Positions 14,962-22,020 of a stretch of DNA of 30,050 nucleotides are shown piece after piece. How positions within the stretch are numbered: position 1 is the stretch's first letter; each line of letters starts with the position of its first letter. The DNA is from Chloroflexota bacterium (GTDB lineage Bacteria > Chloroflexota > Dehalococcoidia > JACQGW01): the NCBI GenBank assembly GCA_016199325.1, contig JACQGW010000389.1, positions 1 through 30,050 of the forward strand. The letters run 5' to 3'. The notes beneath the pieces are model-generated. The model had not been told where the DNA came from. It saw nothing but the letters and a program-made list of their open reading frames with translations, and made no database searches. The translations under genes and the position numbers were made by a program.

Positions 14962-15450
14962 CTACTGGAGCAAGAGGTATTGCTCCGGCAGCCAGCCTTC
15001 GTCCCCGGTGGCGTCCTGCACCTTGAGCCAGGTCAGCCCTCCGCTCTCGACGCGTGGCCCCAACAGCAGGACCGTGGCGCCTTCGCTCAGGTGGCGGAGG
15101 CGGTCGTCGGGACGGGGCGTCCGCCGCAGGTAGACGCCCTCGCCGCCCGTGTTCCCCACCCGGCGAGCCTCGCTCGCCGCCGGCGTCGCCGCGACGAGCG
15201 AGGGCAGCGGCGTTGCGGTCTCGGCGGAGGGCGCAGATGCCCGGCCGCCGAGTGCGCGCGGGCTGAGCTTCAACCAGCCCGATTCGTCGAAGATGGCGGT
15301 CGCCAGCACCAGCCAGACGGCGATGGCCGCGCCCGCGGCAAGCACGGCAGCTTTGCTCGCCAGCACGTTCAGGGTCGTCGCCGGCCGCTCGATGGCGAGC
15401 CGCCGGCCGCGCCGGTCCAACTGGCTCCAGGTTTCCCGATCCACCGTCAT
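14962..15450 (-). CDS. Single-pass membrane protein with extracytoplasmic SH3-like domain
   Basis: This 162-residue protein starts at ATG 15450 after GGGAGCAGG. Residues 1-30 are basic and cytoplasmic. A hydrophobic helix spans about 31-54 (VLAAGAAIAVWLVLATAIF), followed by an Ala/Pro-rich linker. A bacterial SH3-type domain occupies about 98-160: GVYLRRTPRPDDRLRHLSEG, then VLLLGPRVESGGLTWLKVQD, then DEGWLPEQYLLLQ. Such domains usually bind peptides or cell-wall material; the ligand here is unknown. It lies 83 bp downstream of the adenosine-specific kinase gene and probably shares its transcript. The 14785-14961 gap upstream of the ATPase shows no gene. Confidence 0.8.
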   Translation of the reverse strand: MTVDRETWSQLDRRGRRLAIERPATTLNVLASKAAVLAAGAAIAVWLVLATAIFDESGWLKLSPRALGGRASAPSAETATPLPSLVAATPAASEARRVGNTGGEGVYLRRTPRPDDRLRHLSEGATVLLLGPRVESGGLTWLKVQDATGDEGWLPEQYLLLQ

Positions 15451-15533
15451 CCCTGCTCCCGGACTGCTTCCAGCGGGACGCCATGCGTCATACGTCCATC
15501 ACCGCTGCTTTCGGACCGCTTCCTGTGGGATGG

Positions 15534-16019
15534 TCAGGACACCTTGTACCCGATGGTGCGCAGGAACGCCTTGCGATGGGCGACGTCGTCGAGCGTTTCG
15601 ACGCCCTGTGGGCGGACGCCGTCGACGACGCCGAGAACGCCCCGCCCCTGATCGGTTTCGGCCAGGACGACCTCGACGGGATTCGCCGTCGCGCAGTAGA
15701 TGTTGACGACCTCCGGCACAGCGCGGACGGCGCCGAGGACGTTGATGGGATAGGCGTTGCGAAGCAGGATCACGAAGAGGTGGCCGGCCCCGATCTCCAG
15801 CGCGTTCGTCTGGGCCAGGCGCTCCAGCTCCGGGTCGGTCCCGGCCGAGCGAACCAGCGCCGGTCCCGACGACTCGTTGAAGGCGAGGCCGAAGCGAATA
15901 CCCGGCATGGCCGTGACGAGGGCCTCGTAGAGGTCCTCGACCGTCTTGATGAAGTGGGCCTGGCCCAGGATGATGTTGACGTCGTCCGGCTTCTGGATGT
16001 GTGCGGTAACCAGTTGCAT
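15534..16019 (-). CDS. Adenosine-specific kinase family protein (DUF355)
   Basis: The 161-residue product starts at ATG 16019 (GGGAGTGAGAACG upstream): MQLVTAHIQKPDDVNIILGQ, then AHFIKTVEDLYEALVTAMPG, then FGLAFNESSGPALVRSAGTD. The conserved 'NIILGQxHFIKTVEDLYEAL', 'FGLAFNESSGP.L.R..G' and 'ATANPVEVV.AETDQGRGVLGVVDG' blocks identify the PF04008 family. Members bind adenosine or adenine nucleotides, and the exact cellular role is not well established. The length is typical. A perfect TATAAT promoter at 16048-16076 drives it, back to back with the GNAT promoter. Confidence 0.9.
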   Translation of the reverse strand: MQLVTAHIQKPDDVNIILGQAHFIKTVEDLYEALVTAMPGIRFGLAFNESSGPALVRSAGTDPELERLAQTNALEIGAGHLFVILLRNAYPINVLGAVRAVPEVVNIYCATANPVEVVLAETDQGRGVLGVVDGVRPQGVETLDDVAHRKAFLRTIGYKVS

Positions 16020-16047
16020 CGTTCTCACTCCCGGTAACGCTCCGCGC

Positions 16048-16076
16048 ATTATACCGGCCGGCCGCGGCTCCGGCAA
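16048..16076 (-). promoter_or_regulatory. Promoter of the adenosine-specific kinase gene
   Basis: On the minus strand, TTGCCG (16076-16071), a 17-bp spacer and TATAAT (16053-16048), about 29 bp before the start codon. Confidence 0.75.
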
Positions 16077-16098
16077 CGCCCATCCACCCGGCCGCCGG

Positions 16099-16126
16099 TT
16101 GACAGGCCCCCCGGCTCTGGTATACT
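16099..16126 (+). promoter_or_regulatory. Promoter of the GNAT-sod operon
   Basis: TTGACA (16099-16104), a 16-bp spacer and TATACT (16121-16126), about 70 bp before the GNAT start. It is divergent from the 16048-16076 promoter. Confidence 0.75.
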
Positions 16127-16196
16127 CTTAAGTGAGTTGGCCGCTGATGGCTCACGTCATCGGGCACTGAGAGAACGACCCCAAAGGCGAGGTACA

Positions 16197-17159
16197 ATGC
16201 TCTCCAGCCCCGTGAACAAGGCAGTTTTGCACGCGCTCGATCCGGTCCCCGAACGGCTGCTTGGCATTCGCCAGGAGCTCAATCTCCTCTGGTACGGCCC
16301 GAGCCAGGTGCTCATCGCGCAGGACGATTCCGCCGGCATTATCGGCGCCGTCCGGCTCGCCTACCGCCACGATCCGCGTCGCTGCCACGGCTTGATCGCC
16401 GACCTCCAGATCGACCCGGAATGGCGGGACCGGGCCGTCGAGGAGCAGTTGATTCAGGCCGCCGAAGAGGCGCTCGGGCAGGGCGGCGTGACGAAGATCG
16501 ACGTCCTCATTCCCGATGGCCAGCGGTGGGCATCCTGCTTCTACCGCCTCGGTTACTGGCCCTCCCGGAAGACCGTCGTCATCATCTGGGATCTGACCGA
16601 CCTCCGCCCGGCGCATGAGAGCCCGGAATTCACGGTCGAGCTGCTCGAAACACCGGACGTCGATTCGACCACGGACCTCGTGCTGGCGTCGTACCAGCCG
16701 TACTGGCAGTGGTGGAAGGAGCAGAAAGAGGACCAGAAGTGGTTCCGGGCCGAGTACCCGGTCGGAGCCGAGCCGCCCGACTCGGCGGATCTCGCCGTGG
16801 AGATGCGGGCGCGCGTTCGGGCAGCCGTCGAGCAGATCGCCGAGCGGCCCGACCACGTCCTGTTCCTTGCCAGGCATCAGGGGCGACCCGTCGGTCTGTG
16901 CGACGCGCGCGTCGGCGGGACGTCCGACGAGGATAATTTCGCGTTCGGCGTCCTCGTCCTGCGCGACTTCGGCGGGAAGCGGCTGGGCTCGGTGTTGCTG
17001 GGCCGGGCGCTGCACTGGCTGCGCGCCCGCGGCCTCAGCCAGGCGCGCGTCACGACCACTTCCGGCCTCGACGACTACGATCCCACGGTCTACCTCTACA
17101 CCCTCTCCTACGGCGGCCAGATCGCCGCCGAGTACGTGAACCTCGTCAAACGCAGGTAA
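16197..17159 (+). CDS. Tandem GNAT acetyltransferase-like protein
   Basis: ATG 16197 is preferred to the frame start at 16137, since GCGAGG lies just upstream and the promoter at 16099-16126 leaves the earlier start without a ribosome site. The 320-residue protein contains two GNAT-like halves. The N-terminal half (about 1-150) has ADLQIDPEWRDRAVEEQLIQ (acetyl-CoA site, degenerate) and YRLGYWPSRKTVVI. The C-terminal half (about 155-320) has FGVLVLRDFGGKRLGSVLLG, where RDFGGKRLGSVLL approximates the R/Q-x-x-G-x-G/A pyrophosphate loop. The substrate is unknown. Only the C-terminal half looks capable of binding acetyl-CoA. It is followed after 11 nt by sod, so the two are probably co-transcribed. 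Confidence 0.85.
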   Translation: MLSSPVNKAVLHALDPVPERLLGIRQELNLLWYGPSQVLIAQDDSAGIIGAVRLAYRHDPRRCHGLIADLQIDPEWRDRAVEEQLIQAAEEALGQGGVTKIDVLIPDGQRWASCFYRLGYWPSRKTVVIIWDLTDLRPAHESPEFTVELLETPDVDSTTDLVLASYQPYWQWWKEQKEDQKWFRAEYPVGAEPPDSADLAVEMRARVRAAVEQIAERPDHVLFLARHQGRPVGLCDARVGGTSDEDNFAFGVLVLRDFGGKRLGSVLLGRALHWLRARGLSQARVTTTSGLDDYDPTVYLYTLSYGGQIAAEYVNLVKRR

Positions 17160-17170
17160 AGGAGCAAGGC

Positions 17171-17761
17171 ATGGCTTTCACAGTAAAGGAGCTCAAGTTC
17201 TCGAAGGACGCCCTGGAAGGGATCTCGGCCAGGACGATGGAGACCCATCACGATCGGCTCTACGCCGGCTACGTGAACAAGCGCAACGAGATCACCGAGC
17301 TGCTCGGCCGGGCGGATCGCGCCAAGGCGGCGCAGACGTTCAGTGAGTACCGCGAGCTGAAGCTCGAAGAGACCTTCAACGCCGACGGACAGATCCTCCA
17401 CGAGCTGTACTTCGACTGTCTCGGCGGGAACGGCCAGCCGACCGCCAGCTTCAGCCGCAAGGTCGCTGAGGACTTCGGCTCGTGGGAGAACTTCGTCGCC
17501 GACGCGACCGCCTGCGCGATGGCGGCGCGCGGCTGGGCGGTGACCGCCTACGACCCCTCAGACGGCCGGATCCACAACTTCCTCTGCGACGCCCACAACC
17601 ACGGCGGCGTCTGGGGCGCCATCCCACTGTGGACCATCGACTCCTACGAGCACGCCTACTTCATGGACTATGGCTCCGACCGCAAGAGCTACATCAACGC
17701 GCTGCTGAAGAACGTCGACTGGTCCGCCGTCGAGCAGCGCTACGCGGCTATTCGACGGTAG
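17171..17761 (+). CDS. sod: Superoxide dismutase, Fe/Mn family (divergent)
   Basis: It converts superoxide to O2 and H2O2. The start ATG 17171 has AAAGGAG upstream; the product is 196 residues. Likely metal ligands are H26 (in TMETHHDRLY), H77 (LHELYFDCL), D157 and H161 (in the DSYEHAY motif, canonical DxWEHAY). The gateway region YAGYVNKRN matches the family. It is divergent: the usual NHxxFW of the second ligand motif is LHELYF, the Trp of DVWEHAY is Tyr, and the segment that normally carries a second-sphere Gln reads CDAHNHGG. There is no signal peptide, so it is cytosolic. Confidence 0.88.
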   Translation: MAFTVKELKFSKDALEGISARTMETHHDRLYAGYVNKRNEITELLGRADRAKAAQTFSEYRELKLEETFNADGQILHELYFDCLGGNGQPTASFSRKVAEDFGSWENFVADATACAMAARGWAVTAYDPSDGRIHNFLCDAHNHGGVWGAIPLWTIDSYEHAYFMDYGSDRKSYINALLKNVDWSAVEQRYAAIRR

Positions 17762-17764
17762 GCG

Positions 17765-17882
17765 GATCTCTGGTCTCTGGTTTCTCGCTTCTGGTTGTTG
17801 CTCTCTCGCCCGGCAGCCTCAAACCAGAAACGAGAAACCAGAAACCAGAAACCCCACACGAGAAACTACGGACCAGAAACCT
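17765..17882. repeat. Heptamer hairpin element (TCTCTGG / AAACCAG) between sod and the SWIM gene
   Basis: On the plus strand, TCTCTGG/TTTCTCG/CTTCTGG-type 7-mers run to about 17810. Then AAACCAG/AAACGAG 7-mers, the inverted counterpart, run to 17882. It fills the gap between two convergent genes and supplies the last codons of the SWIM protein. It may act as a bidirectional terminator-like hairpin. Confidence 0.85.
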
Positions 17883-18600
17883 CGTGCGTCTCGACCGCCC
17901 CGCTGGGCGGCATCGCCGTTTCGCCGGGCGTGGGGTAGAAGAGACGCTGCCGACCGCCGGCGCTCCGACCGGCGACGGCCAGGAGATGCTTGCACGGCAG
18001 GCCACGGTACTGGTAGTCGGGGCAGGTGCAGGCGATGCGGCCCGGCGTGCCGGGCTTCGGCAGCCAGACGAGGTAGGTCTGGCCGGGGACGTGCGCCGAG
18101 GCCACTTCGTAGACGCCGGGCGCCAGGGTCTGGATGGTAATCCGATCGGCCCGCCGGGTCCTCGCCGGTAGCCATTCCAGCAGCGGGCCCAGCGCCACCG
18201 CCCGGGCCGGGTTCGTCTCGGGTGCCACGACGCGCACGCGCAGCCCCGGGATCGCCTGCGCCAGCTCGGCGACTGTCTGTCGGAACGGCTGGAACGTTGC
18301 TGGCGCCGTCTCCGCCCCGCCGAGCAGGTCGGCGAGCGCCAGGCGCTCGACGGAGACGACGGGGTGGTCGAAGCGGCGCTGGACGGCAAAGCGGAGCGCC
18401 GCGATCAGCGCCCGCACGCTCGCGACGTCGGCCGTGGCCTGGCCCAGGTAGTAGGCGCGGCGATGAAGAACCCGCCCGGTGGGCCCGGTGATGAGAAAGC
18501 CCGCCGCAGCCGGCCCGGGATCGGTCAGGGCAAGGACCCCCGCCACGGAGATCCGAACGCCTTTGCTCGGTTGCCTGGGCTCCACGGTGTCTCGTCGCAT
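17866..18600 (-). CDS. RNase H-like plus SWIM zinc-finger protein
   Basis: The 244-residue product begins at ATG 18600. Residues about 15-75 read LTDPGPAAAGFLITGPTGRV, then ATADVASVRALIAALRFAVQ, which resembles the N-terminal strands and helix of RNase HI-like domains (PGPAxxGxxI...EyxALIxGL). The usual catalytic Glu position is Ser or Val and the first Asp loop is shortened, so it is probably inactive. Residues about 195-215 contain CTCPDYQYRGLPCKHLLAV, a clear SWIM motif (CxC...CxH) that binds Zn and nucleic acid or protein. Its last residues (EVSGP) come from the repeat at 17765-17882. A TATAAT 6 nt before the ATG suggests leaderless transcription. The function is unknown; a nucleic-acid-binding role is likely. 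Confidence 0.75.
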   Translation of the reverse strand: MRRDTVEPRQPSKGVRISVAGVLALTDPGPAAAGFLITGPTGRVLHRRAYYLGQATADVASVRALIAALRFAVQRRFDHPVVSVERLALADLLGGAETAPATFQPFRQTVAELAQAIPGLRVRVVAPETNPARAVALGPLLEWLPARTRRADRITIQTLAPGVYEVASAHVPGQTYLVWLPKPGTPGRIACTCPDYQYRGLPCKHLLAVAGRSAGGRQRLFYPTPGETAMPPSGAVETHEVSGP

Positions 18601-18606
18601 GCCATA

Positions 18607-18612
18607 ATTATA
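18607..18612 (-). promoter_or_regulatory. -10 box of the SWIM gene (leaderless start)
   Basis: TATAAT on the minus strand lies 6 nt before ATG 18600, so transcription would start at or beside the start codon. No convincing -35 is visible. Confidence 0.5.
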
Positions 18613-18626
18613 GCCGATGTCTTCCG

Positions 18627-18654
18627 TTGACGGCGCCGCGCCAGCGGGTATAAT
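18627..18654 (+). promoter_or_regulatory. Promoter of dnaX
   Basis: TTGACG (18627-18632), a 16-bp spacer and a perfect TATAAT (18649-18654), 23 bp before the dnaX start codon. Confidence 0.8.
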
Positions 18655-18677
18655 GAGCCGACGGAGGCAGCAGCACG

Positions 18678-21476
18678 ATGCAGGCGCTTTACCGACGATG
18701 GCGGTCCCAGACGTTTTCCGAGGTTGTCGGCCAGGAGCACGTGACCCGGACGCTCCAGAACGCCCTGGCCATGGGCCGGCTGGCGCACGCCTACCTGTTC
18801 TGCGGTCCGCGCGGCACCGGCAAGACGAGCACGGCCCGAATCCTCGCCAAGGCCGTCAACTGTCTGGAGAGCGGCGGCAAGGGCGAGCCGTGTAACCGCT
18901 GCTCGATGTGCCTGGCTATCGCCGAAGGGCGGGCGTACGACCTGATCGAGATCGACGCCGCCTCCAATCGCGGCATCGACGAGATCCGCGCGCTCCGAGA
19001 GAAGGTCAACTTCGCACCGACCGAGGCAACTCGGAAATTCTACGTGATCGACGAGTGCTTTCGCTACGAAGACCTGGTAACTCTGGCTGATGGGTCCAAG
19101 CTCCCGATCGGCAAGATCGTCGAGTCCGGCCTGAACGTCGAAGTCCTCTCGTACAACGAACAGACGCGTCGGATCGAGCCCAAGCCCGTTGTCCGACACA
19201 TGCGAAAGCAGCCGCAACTGCCCATGGTGCGGATCACGCTCGACAACAACCGCGCGTTGGTATGTACGCTCAATCACAAGTTCTACACTCCCGACGGACT
19301 GATGCATGCAGGCGAGCTCGATGCCGGCCAGCTCGTCTACGCTGTGCATGAGAGCATCATTCAGAGTCCTCGCTCGGCCACTGAAGTGGCGAGCTACCCC
19401 TGCGAAGCCCACCTTCGTGGGCTGGCCTCAGTCGGCGAAGGCCGACTTCGCGATGGGAGCCTGCGGTTTCAACCGCCAGGCGATGCGCGGCAGGGCATGG
19501 ACACGCGTTTCCACACACACGCTCAGAGCGATGGCTCACCGGCTGGGTTGGCGGTGAGCATCGTTCGGCGTGTTGAGCGGACGAGCTCTCCTGATGTCGT
19601 CTACAACATCGAAGTGGCCGACAACCACAACTACTTCGCCCGTGACATCCTGGTCGCAAACTGTCACATGCTCACGACCGAGGCATTCAACGCCCTTCTC
19701 AAGACGCTGGAGGAGCCGCCGCCGCGCGCCGTCTTCGTGCTGGCGACGACCGAGGCACACAAGATCCCGGCCACCGTCGCCTCGCGCTGCCAGCGGTTCG
19801 ACTTCCGCCGGATTCCCCTGAGCGCCGCCGTCGACCGGCTCACCCTGATCGCCCGCGAGGAGGGGATCACGGTGCCGATAGCGGGGCTTCAGGCGCTCGT
19901 CAAGACTGCCGCCGGAAGCCTTCGCGACGCCGAGAACCTGCTCGACCAGCTCGTCGCCTACTACGGCACGACCATTCGCCTGGAAGAGGTCCTGGCGATG
20001 CTCGGCCTGACGGGCGATCAGCGGGTTGCCGCCTTTGCCGACCACTTCTTGCAGCAGCAGGTCGCCGAAGGACTTCAGCTCGTCCGCGAGGTCCTCGACG
20101 ACGGCGTGGACCTGCGCCAGTTCCATCGGGAGCTCGTCGACCATCTCCGCAGCCTGTTGCTCGTTCGGCTGGCCGGCCCGAGCCTGGTCGACCTGTCTGA
20201 GAGCGAGCGGGCGGCGCTGGACGAGCGGGCCCGCCGACACGAGGTCTCCGAGATCGTCGGCGCGCTGAAGGCCGTCTCGCAGGTCGACCTGCGAGCCGAC
20301 TGGCAGACGCCGCTGCCGCTGGAGCTGGCGCTGGTCGAATTCGCCGTCGGCGCGCCGGCGGCGCGGCCGGCAGCGGCCGCCCAGCCGGCGACAGGATCCA
20401 GGCCGGCGGGAGCGCGGGAGCCCCAGCCGATGGCGCCTGCGGCCCGAACGGCGTCGCCCACGCCGGCCGGCGCACCGGCGGAGCGGGCGGCCCAGCGGGC
20501 CGCCCCGACAGAAGGGTCGTCAACACCGGCGGGCACGCGTTCGCCCGGCGCGGCCTGGGAGCGGCAACCCGCGGCCGCCGTTCCGTCGGAGCCATCGCCT
20601 GCCGCAGGAGCGCAGGCGCCCTCGGGAGCGCAGGCGTCCCGCCTGCCTCCTGCTGCCAGCCCTCCCTCCGTGCAGCCATCGTCCGGGAGCGTAGCCGCCG
20701 GGACCGCAGGCGTCGGGAGCGCAGGCATCCCGTCTGCCGGAGCCTCCGCAGCCCCCGTTTCCCCGGCGCCGTCGCCTGCTTCTCAGCAGCCGCTCTCAGC
20801 GAGTGAGGTCCGGCGTGAGGGCGAGGGCACGGTAGCCCCCGCGGCGCTCCCGCCCCCGGCCGCCGCCGAGCCGACGAGGTCGCCGGCGCACGCCACCCAC
20901 CCTGGTGTCGCCTCGGCCGGTGCCGATTCAGGTGCTCTCCCTATCGCCGCGGCGTCTGGCGCCGATCCGGGCGGGCCGGCCTTCGAACCAGGTGGGCCGG
21001 CGTCGACCTCGATGGGAGTCCCTCCGACGGCGAACCTCGGCGCGGAGGCACCGATCGATCCCTCGAGTGCGCCGGCAGCGGAACCGGCATCAACGCCCTC
21101 CGAGCCGACCGATGAGGCAACACACCTTGTCGACCAGTGGCCGCGCGTCCTGGAGCACGTGAGGCAGCATCAGGGACGCCGGAAGAACGAAGGGGTATTC
21201 CTTGAAGGGGTGCTTCGGGATTGCGCACCGGTTGAGGTCGAGGGCGATGTGGTTACCCTCTCCTGCCCATCCAAGTGGCATATGGACAAGGCAGGGGATC
21301 CCAAGAACCGTCCTTTCGTCGAGGCAGCCATCGGGGCTGTGCTGGGGCGCCGCTGCCGGATCCAATGCCGCCTGGCCCCCCGCGACCGCAAAGCGAAGAT
21401 CCAGGCGGCGTCCGATGACCCGCTCGTCAAGGAGGCTCTCCGCCTCTTCGAGGCGAAGGTCGTTGATGTACAATGA
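18678..21476 (+). CDS. dnaX: DNA polymerase III gamma/tau subunit, intein-containing precursor
   Basis: DnaX is the clamp-loader ATPase of the replisome. ATG 18678 follows ACGGAGGC. The 932-residue precursor has Walker A GPRGTGKT (43-50), a four-Cys zinc module (C62, C72, C75, C78) and Walker B VIDE (123-126), which is interrupted right after Glu126 by an intein (127-328). The host protein resumes with CHMLTTEAFNALLKTLEEPP and the sensor/arginine-finger segment ATVASRCQRF. After domain III (about 430-560), a Pro/Ala/Ser-rich linker of about 230 residues leads to a conserved C-terminal domain (about 810-932). Removing the intein leaves 730 residues, in the normal range. ybaB and recR follow, the usual neighbourhood. 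Confidence 0.95.
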   Translation: MQALYRRWRSQTFSEVVGQEHVTRTLQNALAMGRLAHAYLFCGPRGTGKTSTARILAKAVNCLESGGKGEPCNRCSMCLAIAEGRAYDLIEIDAASNRGIDEIRALREKVNFAPTEATRKFYVIDECFRYEDLVTLADGSKLPIGKIVESGLNVEVLSYNEQTRRIEPKPVVRHMRKQPQLPMVRITLDNNRALVCTLNHKFYTPDGLMHAGELDAGQLVYAVHESIIQSPRSATEVASYPCEAHLRGLASVGEGRLRDGSLRFQPPGDARQGMDTRFHTHAQSDGSPAGLAVSIVRRVERTSSPDVVYNIEVADNHNYFARDILVANCHMLTTEAFNALLKTLEEPPPRAVFVLATTEAHKIPATVASRCQRFDFRRIPLSAAVDRLTLIAREEGITVPIAGLQALVKTAAGSLRDAENLLDQLVAYYGTTIRLEEVLAMLGLTGDQRVAAFADHFLQQQVAEGLQLVREVLDDGVDLRQFHRELVDHLRSLLLVRLAGPSLVDLSESERAALDERARRHEVSEIVGALKAVSQVDLRADWQTPLPLELALVEFAVGAPAARPAAAAQPATGSRPAGAREPQPMAPAARTASPTPAGAPAERAAQRAAPTEGSSTPAGTRSPGAAWERQPAAAVPSEPSPAAGAQAPSGAQASRLPPAASPPSVQPSSGSVAAGTAGVGSAGIPSAGASAAPVSPAPSPASQQPLSASEVRREGEGTVAPAALPPPAAAEPTRSPAHATHPGVASAGADSGALPIAAASGADPGGPAFEPGGPASTSMGVPPTANLGAEAPIDPSSAPAAEPASTPSEPTDEATHLVDQWPRVLEHVRQHQGRRKNEGVFLEGVLRDCAPVEVEGDVVTLSCPSKWHMDKAGDPKNRPFVEAAIGAVLGRRCRIQCRLAPRDRKAKIQAASDDPLVKEALRLFEAKVVDVQ
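19056..19661 (+). other. Mini-intein within dnaX (202 aa)
   Basis: The first residue is Cys127 (CFRYEDLVTLADGSKLPIGK, splicing block A). Block B has the TxxH motif in RALVCTLNHKFYTPDG. The C-terminal block F reads VVYNIEVADNHNYFARDILV followed by Ala-Asn, and the next host residue is Cys329, the +1 nucleophile. The penultimate residue is Ala rather than the usual His. There is no LAGLIDADG motif; the space where an endonuclease would sit (about residues 225-290 of the precursor) is short, low-complexity and hairpin-rich. Insertion at the Walker B DE/xH motif means the unspliced protein should be inactive, so splicing is presumably required. Confidence 0.93.
19406..19476. repeat. Three consecutive small hairpins in the intein
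   Basis: AGCCCAC-CTTC-GTGGGCT (19406-19423), GTCGGC-GAAG-GCCGAC (19431-19446) and GCGGTT-TC-AACCGC (19463-19476) are each perfect stems of 6-7 bp, arranged in tandem in the region that separates the two splicing halves. They look like REP-type palindromic units kept in frame. Confidence 0.7.
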
Positions 21477-21537
21477 CGAGTGATGAGTGATGAGTGGGGA
21501 ATGACGGCGCGGTAACCTACTCATTACTCATCACTCG
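21473..21537. repeat. Heptamer hairpin element (TGAGTGA) between dnaX and ybaB
   Basis: (C/T)GAGTGA units begin at the dnaX stop codon. After a 30-bp spacer the inverted run TACTCATTACTCATCACTCG follows, just before the ybaB ribosome site. The unit matches 2036-2111 and 5264-5415. Confidence 0.9.
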
Positions 21538-21552
21538 GAAGAGGAGACGGTC

Positions 21553-21870
21553 ATGAACCGAGATATGCTTCGCAAGGCGCAGCAGCAGGCGCAGCAGCTC
21601 CAGGCCCGGCTGGCCAAGGTCCAGGAGGAGCTTGGCAACGAGTCGGTGCAGGCCAGCGCCGGGGGTGGCGCCGTGACGGTGACGATGACCGGCCATCAGA
21701 AGATGACCGCTATCGAGATCCAGAAGGAGGTCGTCGACCCCGAGGACGTCGAGATGCTCCAGGACCTGATCCTGACTGCCGTGAACGAAGCTCTTGAGAA
21801 GTCGCAGGAGCTGGCACAGAAGCGGCTGGGTGCCATCGCGGGCGGCTTCAACGTGCCAGGGCTCTTCTGA
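21553..21870 (+). CDS. ybaB: Nucleoid-associated protein YbaB/EbfC
   Basis: This is a small DNA-binding protein that dimerises and coats DNA. ATG 21553 follows AGAGGAGACGG. The 105-residue product has the family layout: an N-terminal helix MLRKAQQQAQQLQARLAKVQ, a beta core SAGGGAVTVTMTGHQKMTAI, then the EVVDPEDVEMLQDLILTAVN helix, and an IAGGFNVPGLF C-terminus. It lies between dnaX and recR, the conserved order in many bacteria. The last 35 bp of the gene are partly duplicated downstream. Confidence 0.95.
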   Translation: MNRDMLRKAQQQAQQLQARLAKVQEELGNESVQASAGGGAVTVTMTGHQKMTAIEIQKEVVDPEDVEMLQDLILTAVNEALEKSQELAQKRLGAIAGGFNVPGLF

Positions 21871-21929
21871 CACGCCTGACGTATGACGCCTGACATCGCG
21901 GGCGGCTTCGATGTGCCGGGGCTCTCTTA
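21836..21929 (+). repeat. Direct duplication of the ybaB 3' end
   Basis: ATCGCGGGCGGCTTCAACGT... at 21836-21870 (the end of ybaB) recurs as ATCGCGGGCGGCTTCGATGT... at 21895-21929 with a few differences. The copies are separated by two GACGCCTGAC-type units. The second copy lacks a start, so it is a non-coding relic. Confidence 0.8.
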
Positions 21930-21955
21930 CGCGTGTTCAACGGCGGCAAAAGGAG

Positions 21956-21961
21956 TATAAT
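21956..21961 (+). promoter_or_regulatory. Candidate -10 box for recR-recO
   Basis: TATAAT at 21956-21961 with a weak TGTTCA (21934-21939) 16 bp upstream. It lies 60 bp before recR and could give recRO a promoter separate from dnaX. Confidence 0.5.
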
Positions 21962-22020
21962 CGGCTGCGCCGGATGCGTTTCCCGGCGCCAGGGAAGCTG
22001 CCTGCCAGGAAGGATGCGCC

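Noticed and set aside
15468..15535. Approximate duplication of about 35 bp around the SH3-gene ribosome site
   Set aside because: Identity is only moderate and short (GGACTGCTTCCAGCGGGACG versus GGACCGCTTCCTGTGGGATG), so it is too weak to claim as a repeat element.
21090..21524. Minus-strand frame overlapping the dnaX C-terminus
   Set aside because: It is antisense to the conserved DnaX C-terminal domain, with no motifs or ribosome site.
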